From the NCBI GenBank assembly GCA_902622745.1, contig CACNQW010000012.1, positions 1 to 36,941 on the forward strand: a DNA stretch of 36,941 bases, written 5' to 3'. Source of the DNA: an uncultured SAR116 cluster alpha proteobacterium. GTDB taxonomy: Bacteria > Pseudomonadota > Alphaproteobacteria > Puniceispirillales > Marisalimonadaceae. Both the position numbers and the translations under genes were made by a program. How positions within the stretch are numbered: the stretch's first letter is position 1; every line of letters begins with the position of its first letter. This document shows, piece by piece, positions 32,534-36,941 of the stretch. The notes beneath the pieces are model-generated. The model was not told the origin of the DNA. It ran no database searches and was given only the letters and a program-made list of their open reading frames with translations.

Positions 32534-33562
32534 TTATAGTGATTTTTCATATTTTGAAATTAAGCTTTTTGCTGTATCTAAAAGTTTTTGAGCGTCTAAA
32601 CCTTTTTTATTAGTACTCTTAATCCAATCTTCAGTAACTTTTTTTCCAGCAGCTTTCATTTTAGCTAGTTCTTCACCTTGCAAAGTAAAAAACTGTCCAC
32701 CAGCATCTACTGCTAATTTTCTTGCAGGAACTTCAAAGCCGTCCCAAAGTTTACCTGCCTCTTTTGCTAAAGATAAACCCGAATTGTTGTCAATAACCTT
32801 TTTTTGCGATGGTGATAAACTCTCATACTTTGCTTTATTCATTATGAACAAAAAAGGTGTTGTATATAAACCTCTACTACCTGCAACATTAGTATGTGCT
32901 TTTGTTAATTCTTGCAATTTAAATGAAGGCATAATTTCCCAAGGCACAACCATTCCATCGATTACTCCTTTTGACAATGACGGGGCAACTTTTGGAACTG
33001 GCATCCCGACTGGAGTGGCACCCATACTTTTAAGCATAGTTGTAATTACTCTTGTAGGACCTCTCATCTTCATCCCTTGAAAATCACCAATAGACTTAAT
33101 CAGCTTATTTTTTGTATGTATCATACCAGGAGCGTGTACATGGACTGTTAAGATTTTATAATCTTTTAGATCTTCTGCTCCTATGGTTTCTACATACTCC
33201 TGAACCGCTTGTGATGTTATTACTGATTTTGTTGGCAAAAATGGTAATTCAAAAGCTTCAAGTCTTGGAAATCTTCCTGGTGTATAACCCGCAACTGTCC
33301 AAACTATGTCTACTACCCCTTCTCTGACTTGATCAACTAGCTGGGGTGGCTTTCCTCCAAGTTGCATAGAATAATACATCTCGGTTATAATTTCACCATT
33401 TGATTCTTTTTTTACTTTTTCTGCCCAAGGCAAAACAAATTTTGCATTAGAGTTAGCTGGTGCAGGAACAAATGTATGAAATTTCAAAGTTACCTTATCA
33501 GCTAGTGCAGAAAATGAAAAAAAAGTTAATGATAAAATAATCATTTTTATAAATATTTTCAT
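32534..33562 (-). CDS. dctP: TRAP transporter solute-binding protein DctP (system 2)
   Basis: This 342-residue periplasmic protein has a signal peptide (MKIFIK, hydrophobic core, cleavage near SALA-DK) and DctP-family features: FQGMKMRGPTRV with the conserved substrate-binding arginine, SKGVIDGMVVPWEIM and a C-terminal helical lid. GGAGG (33572-33568 on the reverse strand) is five bases before ATG, which fixes the start. It is the first gene of the second TRAP operon and is divergent from the extradiol dioxygenase (113 bases between starts). The ligand is unknown; neighbours point to an aromatic or related carboxylic acid. Confidence 0.94.
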   Translation of the reverse strand: MKIFIKMIILSLTFFSFSALADKVTLKFHTFVPAPANSNAKFVLPWAEKVKKESNGEIITEMYYSMQLGGKPPQLVDQVREGVVDIVWTVAGYTPGRFPRLEAFELPFLPTKSVITSQAVQEYVETIGAEDLKDYKILTVHVHAPGMIHTKNKLIKSIGDFQGMKMRGPTRVITTMLKSMGATPVGMPVPKVAPSLSKGVIDGMVVPWEIMPSFKLQELTKAHTNVAGSRGLYTTPFLFIMNKAKYESLSPSQKKVIDNNSGLSLAKEAGKLWDGFEVPARKLAVDAGGQFFTLQGEELAKMKAAGKKVTEDWIKSTNKKGLDAQKLLDTAKSLISKYEKSL

Positions 33563-33675
33563 TTTTTCCTCCTAAATTAAGAGAAATTAAATCACAAAAA
33601 AAAATAACTTACTAATATAAATTTAAAAAATTGATTTTAAAAAATCGATTGATAAAATTTAACAAGGTAATTGAT

Positions 33676-34653
33676 ATGGCAATAAAAGCTCTTTCATATT
33701 TAGGCGTTACGTCAGAAAAAATCCAAGATTGGTCTGATTATGCAACAAAGAAACTTGGTATGCAGGAAATTGATAAAACAAAAAACTCTTTGATGCTAAG
33801 AATGGATGATCAAAAACAAAGGTTTTCTATTTCTAATGATGGTGGTGAAGGTTTATCATTTTTAGGCTGGGAAGTAGAAAACAAAAGCGACTTAGATAAT
33901 TTTGCATCAATATTAGATCAAAATAATGTCAAAGTCTCTAGAGGACAAAAATTCCTTTGTGATAAAAGATATGTTGAAGATTTAATTTATTTTAAAGATC
34001 CTGCTGGAAACCAAATTGAATTTATATTTAATCCATTTAAAACCGATGAAGAGTTTAAACCTGGAAGAGCAATATCTGGTTTCAAAACTGGTATTTGTGG
34101 TTTAGGTCACGCAGTATTGCATACTGACAATATAGAACCACTCGTAAAATTTTATCGGGATTTGTTGGGTTTTAAAGTAAGTGATTTTAGTTTTGAACCT
34201 ATTAGACTTCACTTTTTTCATGTCAATGAAAGACATCATAGTTTTGCGCTTGTTGAATCAGGCAAAGTTGGTTTTCATCATTTTATGGTTGAATACAATA
34301 ATTTGGATGATGTTGGACAGGGCTATGATCTTCTTCAATTTGAAGACAATAAAATTGCATATACCATGGGAAGACACACTAATGACTACATGACATCATT
34401 TTATTCTTATTCACCTTCAGGATTTTTTGTAGAAAATGGTTGGGGAGGAAGGCTCATTGATCCAAACACATGGAAGCCTGAATTGACTGATATCGGACCT
34501 AGTTTTTGGGGACATGAAAGACTTCATCTTCCAAAAGATCAAAGGCTAAAATTTAGAGACAAAAGGATTGAAATAGCAGCTAATGGAATTCAGGCACCTT
34601 TAATAATTGATTGTCCTTGGCTTTATCAAAATCAATTCAAAAAAGATGCATAA
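33676..34653 (+). CDS. Type I extradiol ring-cleavage dioxygenase (VOC family, BphC-like)
   Basis: This 325-residue two-domain VOC protein has the iron ligands of type I extradiol dioxygenases in the C-terminal half: His145 (GLGHAV), His202 (FHHFMVE) and Glu253 (FFVENGW). Other active-site residues of BphC are matched: the HH pair 187-188 in NERHHSFAL and Tyr245 in YSPSGF. The enzyme should open a catechol ring next to the hydroxyls. I start at ATG 33676, preceded by AAGG at 33664-33667; the extra 15 residues from ATG 33631 lie upstream of the conserved MAIKALSYLGV start. The next gene, a ring hydroxylase, begins within its last codons (8-bp overlap), so the two act in one pathway. The C-terminal tail after 265 is family-typical. 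The substrate ring is not known. Confidence 0.9.
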   Translation: MAIKALSYLGVTSEKIQDWSDYATKKLGMQEIDKTKNSLMLRMDDQKQRFSISNDGGEGLSFLGWEVENKSDLDNFASILDQNNVKVSRGQKFLCDKRYVEDLIYFKDPAGNQIEFIFNPFKTDEEFKPGRAISGFKTGICGLGHAVLHTDNIEPLVKFYRDLLGFKVSDFSFEPIRLHFFHVNERHHSFALVESGKVGFHHFMVEYNNLDDVGQGYDLLQFEDNKIAYTMGRHTNDYMTSFYSYSPSGFFVENGWGGRLIDPNTWKPELTDIGPSFWGHERLHLPKDQRLKFRDKRIEIAANGIQAPLIIDCPWLYQNQFKKDA

Positions 34654-36109
34654 AACTAAATGTAATGTTTTAATTGTTGGTTTTGGTCCAACTGGATCAG
34701 TGCTTGCTAATTTACTATCAAAATACAATATCACTATCCATATTTTAGAAAAAGAAAACGAAATTTATAATTTGCCTAGAGCTGTTCATTTTGATGATGA
34801 AATTATGAGGATATTTAAAAGTATAGGTATTTTTAAAAAATTTTTAAAAAAAACTATTATCAATAAGGGTACAAAATTTGTTGATGAATATGGTAATCTA
34901 ATATTAGATTGGCCAAGACCAAAAAAAATTACAGAAAATGGTTTTTACCCAAGTTATAGATTTCATCAGCCAGATCTTGAAAAAATTTTAAGAAAAAACT
35001 TAATTAAAAATAAAAGAGTTAAAATTAGTTATAATTCTGAGTTGTTAGAAATATCAGATAAAGGTGATGTTGTTTCTGCAAAATATTTAGATAAAGTCAG
35101 TAATTCTTTTCAAATCATTAATGCAGATTATGTTATAGGATGTGATGGAGCCAATTCTTTTGTTAAAGAATATATTAGTCCAGAAATAATAGATTTTGGT
35201 TTTGAAGAAAAATGGGCAGTTATTGATTTAATTATGAAACAAAATAACAATAACTTACCTGACAGAACTATACAATATTGCAGTAAAAAAACTCCTACAA
35301 CTTACTGTAGAAATGTTGGTAGAAGAAGAAGATGGGAATTTTCTTTAGATAAAAATTCAGTAGATAAAGAAGTTTTAAATGATGATAAAATTTGGCATTT
35401 TTTATCTAAATGGATTACCCCAGAAGATGCAACCATAGAAAGAAAAACAATTTATATTTTTAAGTCATTGATTGCAAAAAAATGGAGAAAAGGAAGAGTA
35501 TTTATTGCTGGAGATGCTGCTCATTTATCACCTCCATTTATGGGTCAAGGAATGTGTTCTGGGATTAGAGACGTGTCAAATCTATTTTGGAAAATAGCTT
35601 ATTGCTGTAATTTTGGACATAAAGAAAAGCTTCTCAAAACTTATGAGAGTGAAAGATTAAAAAATGTAAAAGAATATATCATAACCACAATTAATATGGG
35701 AAGATTATTAAATTCAATTGGTGACTCAAATGTTTCTGATACAGTAAAAGAAGAAAAAGACGGATCTAAAAAAATGACTTCTATAAAACCCCCTTTAGGT
35801 CCTGGATTAGGTGATAATAAAGATAAATTGAGAGGAAAAATTTTTCCTTATATAAATTTACAAAATTCAAACGTTTCAAATTTTGACACACAATTTGAAA
35901 CAGAGTTAGTTTTGCTTTCAAAACAAAACGTAGATAATCAAAAAATCAAGCATATAAATGTGAATAAATATGAAGAAGTAATGAAAGTTTTCAATAAACT
36001 AAATATTAGTGCTTTGATTTTAAGACCTGATAGATTTATTTTAAGTTCATTAAATGATAATTCAAAAATAAATGATTTTATCGATAAATCGATATTGCAG
36101 TTTGGTTGA
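34646..36109 (+). CDS. FAD-dependent aromatic-ring hydroxylase (MhpA-like)
   Basis: This 487-residue flavoprotein monooxygenase of the phenol-hydroxylase/MhpA group has GFGPTG (12-17) for FAD, PRAVHFDDEIMR (44-55), IGCDGANS (164-171) and GDAAHLSPPFMGQGM (289-303). The motifs are those of 3-(3-hydroxyphenyl)propionate hydroxylase, which makes a catechol for extradiol cleavage. Compared with MhpA (about 550 residues) the C-terminal thioredoxin-like domain is short and divergent. The start is ATG 34646, overlapping the dioxygenase stop by eight bases; an in-frame ATG at 34607 lies well inside that gene. The gene order dioxygenase-hydroxylase-second VOC enzyme suggests an operon for a hydroxylated aromatic acid. 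The pairing is established biochemistry; the exact substrate is inference. Confidence 0.9.
   Translation: MHKTKCNVLIVGFGPTGSVLANLLSKYNITIHILEKENEIYNLPRAVHFDDEIMRIFKSIGIFKKFLKKTIINKGTKFVDEYGNLILDWPRPKKITENGFYPSYRFHQPDLEKILRKNLIKNKRVKISYNSELLEISDKGDVVSAKYLDKVSNSFQIINADYVIGCDGANSFVKEYISPEIIDFGFEEKWAVIDLIMKQNNNNLPDRTIQYCSKKTPTTYCRNVGRRRRWEFSLDKNSVDKEVLNDDKIWHFLSKWITPEDATIERKTIYIFKSLIAKKWRKGRVFIAGDAAHLSPPFMGQGMCSGIRDVSNLFWKIAYCCNFGHKEKLLKTYESERLKNVKEYIITTINMGRLLNSIGDSNVSDTVKEEKDGSKKMTSIKPPLGPGLGDNKDKLRGKIFPYINLQNSNVSNFDTQFETELVLLSKQNVDNQKIKHINVNKYEEVMKVFNKLNISALILRPDRFILSSLNDNSKINDFIDKSILQFG
36079..36094. repeat. Perfect palindrome TATCGATAAATCGATA
   Basis: TATCGAT-AA-ATCGATA is a seven-base inverted repeat with a two-base centre. 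It lies in the last codons of the hydroxylase gene, 20 bases before the ATG of the following VOC gene. An ATCGAT also occurs at 33644-33649 in front of the extradiol dioxygenase. It could be an operator or chance; function is not supported further. Confidence 0.3.
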
Positions 36110-36114
36110 AAATT

Positions 36115-36941
36115 ATGAAATTAAGTGCATTACAAGCAGGTTTTAATTTAGATCATATTGCTCTTGAAAGTCCTTCTCCAAATGAGTTATCAAAATTTTA
36201 TAAAAAATTCATTATGATGGAACGCGTTGAAAAAAAAAATGAGGAAATAATTTGCGAGGGACAAAATAGAAAAGTCATATTAATCAAAGGAAAAAAAAAT
36301 AAGCTTTCTTACGCAGGTTTTTCGTGCAGAAATAAAAAATATCTTGAACAATTTAAAAACTTTATAATTGCAAATAAAGTCCCATTTTCAAAATTTGTAA
36401 ATAATCACCTAGAAAAAGGGGCTTTCTCAATAATTGACCCTGATAAAAATATAATATCCTTCGGAATTCGAAAAAAAACAAAAATTGTATTTAAAAATAA
36501 ATTTTGTATGCCTTTACAACATTTAACTTTCGCTAGCAGAGATGTTGAACGATTTGAGCATTTTTATTGTGAAATGTTAGGTTTTAAAATTACAGATAGA
36601 GTTATTCATAAGAATAGAAGTTTAGCTACAAGTTTTTTGACTTCGAATCACGAACACCATACCATCGCCTGTTTCAAATCTAATAAAATTGGTATTGATC
36701 ACTATTCATATGAAGTCAGTCAATGGGAAAATATCAAAATTTTGTGCGATTATTTTTCACAACAAAATATTAAAATAACATGGGGACCAGGAAGGCATGG
36801 TCCTGGAAATAATTTATTTATATTTATTGAAGATTTAGACAAAAATTGGTTAGAATTTTCTGCAGAATTAGAAATAATTCATGATAGAAAAGTAAATGAA
36901 TGGCCACAATCTGAAAAAACTTTAAATTTATGGGGCAAAGG
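36115..36941 (+). CDS. Second type I extradiol-dioxygenase-like VOC protein (3' partial)
   Basis: An open frame begins at ATG 36115, five bases after the hydroxylase stop, and runs without a stop to the window end (275 complete codons). The C-terminal VOC domain has LQHLTFASRDVERFEHFY with His136, GIDHYSYEV with His196 and NWLEFSAE with Glu247, the three iron ligands of type I extradiol dioxygenases. The HEHH stretch (179-182) is like the BphC NERHH motif. The N-terminal domain starts with FNLDHIALESPSPNELSKFY, also VOC-like. It is diverged from the dioxygenase at 33676. It may cleave the ring of a second intermediate or serve a non-cleavage VOC reaction; metal ligands favour dioxygenase activity. 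The last residues lie outside the window. Confidence 0.85.
   Translation, partial: MKLSALQAGFNLDHIALESPSPNELSKFYKKFIMMERVEKKNEEIICEGQNRKVILIKGKKNKLSYAGFSCRNKKYLEQFKNFIIANKVPFSKFVNNHLEKGAFSIIDPDKNIISFGIRKKTKIVFKNKFCMPLQHLTFASRDVERFEHFYCEMLGFKITDRVIHKNRSLATSFLTSNHEHHTIACFKSNKIGIDHYSYEVSQWENIKILCDYFSQQNIKITWGPGRHGPGNNLFIFIEDLDKNWLEFSAELEIIHDRKVNEWPQSEKTLNLWGK

Noticed and set aside
33631-33658. Promoter-like TTGATT-16-TAAAAT with a GATTTT/AAAATC repeat before the extradiol dioxygenase.
   Set aside because: It would leave a leader of about ten bases and cut off the ribosome-binding site; poor -35 match in very AT-rich DNA.
1-36941. Signs of a mobile element, prophage, defence island, CRISPR array or tRNA-linked insertion.
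   Set aside because: No transposase, integrase, phage, toxin or repeat-spacer pattern was seen, and codon and base use look even across the window.

Overview
This window is dense, very AT-rich bacterial DNA (roughly 30% G+C by eye). It carries 38 protein genes, two of them cut by the window ends. I found no rRNA, tRNA, CRISPR array, insertion sequence or phage gene. Short intergenic gaps, several gene overlaps (including tail-to-tail ones), TRAP transporters, family III CoA-transferases, MmgE/PrpD proteins and Lys/Asn/Ile-rich proteins suggest a streamlined marine alphaproteobacterium of the SAR11/HIMB59/AEGEAN-169 type. That placement is inference from gene style; there is no marker gene here to prove it.

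Layout, left to right. (1) 1-3301: the 3' part of a 3-hydroxyisobutyrate-dehydrogenase-like gene, then a flavin monooxygenase (-) divergent from a 2-keto-4-pentenoate-hydratase-like gene (+). (2) 3294-7687 (-): a polyphosphate operon ppk-ppx followed by a TSUP (TauE/SafE) permease. (3) 7772-10039: an SDR dehydrogenase (-) divergent from ridA-azlC-azlD (+). (4) 10041-13956: an MmgE/PrpD + acyl-CoA dehydrogenase pair (-) divergent from an amidase (+). (5) 13953-28709: a divergent catabolic island around a 199-bp control region (21913-22111). The leftward arm encodes a hotdog hydratase, an MmgE/PrpD protein, a CitE-like lyase, a MaoC hydratase, a family III CoA-transferase and a TRAP transporter (dctP, dctQ, dctM). 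The rightward arm encodes a TPP enzyme, a small tautomerase-like protein, an enoyl-CoA-hydratase-family protein, a PcaB/adenylosuccinate-lyase-type lyase, a PaaI-type thioesterase, a second enoyl-CoA-hydratase-family protein and a second family III CoA-transferase. (6) 28702-36941: a gamma-carbonic-anhydrase-like protein, PobA (4-hydroxybenzoate 3-monooxygenase), a second TRAP transporter, an extradiol dioxygenase, an MhpA-like ring hydroxylase, and a second extradiol-type VOC protein running off the end.

How the parts may work together. The leftward arm of the island resembles the mesaconate/itaconate/citramalate CoA chemistry known from itaconate degradation and from the glyoxylate-assimilation half of the 3-hydroxypropionate bi-cycle: CoA transfer, hydration, then citramalyl-CoA-type cleavage to acetyl-CoA plus a 2-oxoacid. 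The attached TRAP system would supply a carboxylate. The rightward arm looks like a second, undescribed acyl-CoA route. The right end of the window looks like aromatic catabolism: ring hydroxylation, extradiol cleavage, and aromatic-acid uptake by TRAP.

The most striking non-coding signals are intrinsic-terminator-like hairpins at the dctP/dctQ boundary of both TRAP operons. One is intergenic; the other lies inside the first codons of dctQ. There is also a hairpin that covers the ppk ribosome-binding site. No stretch longer than 300 bases lacks a gene; the longest gap is the 199-bp divergent region.
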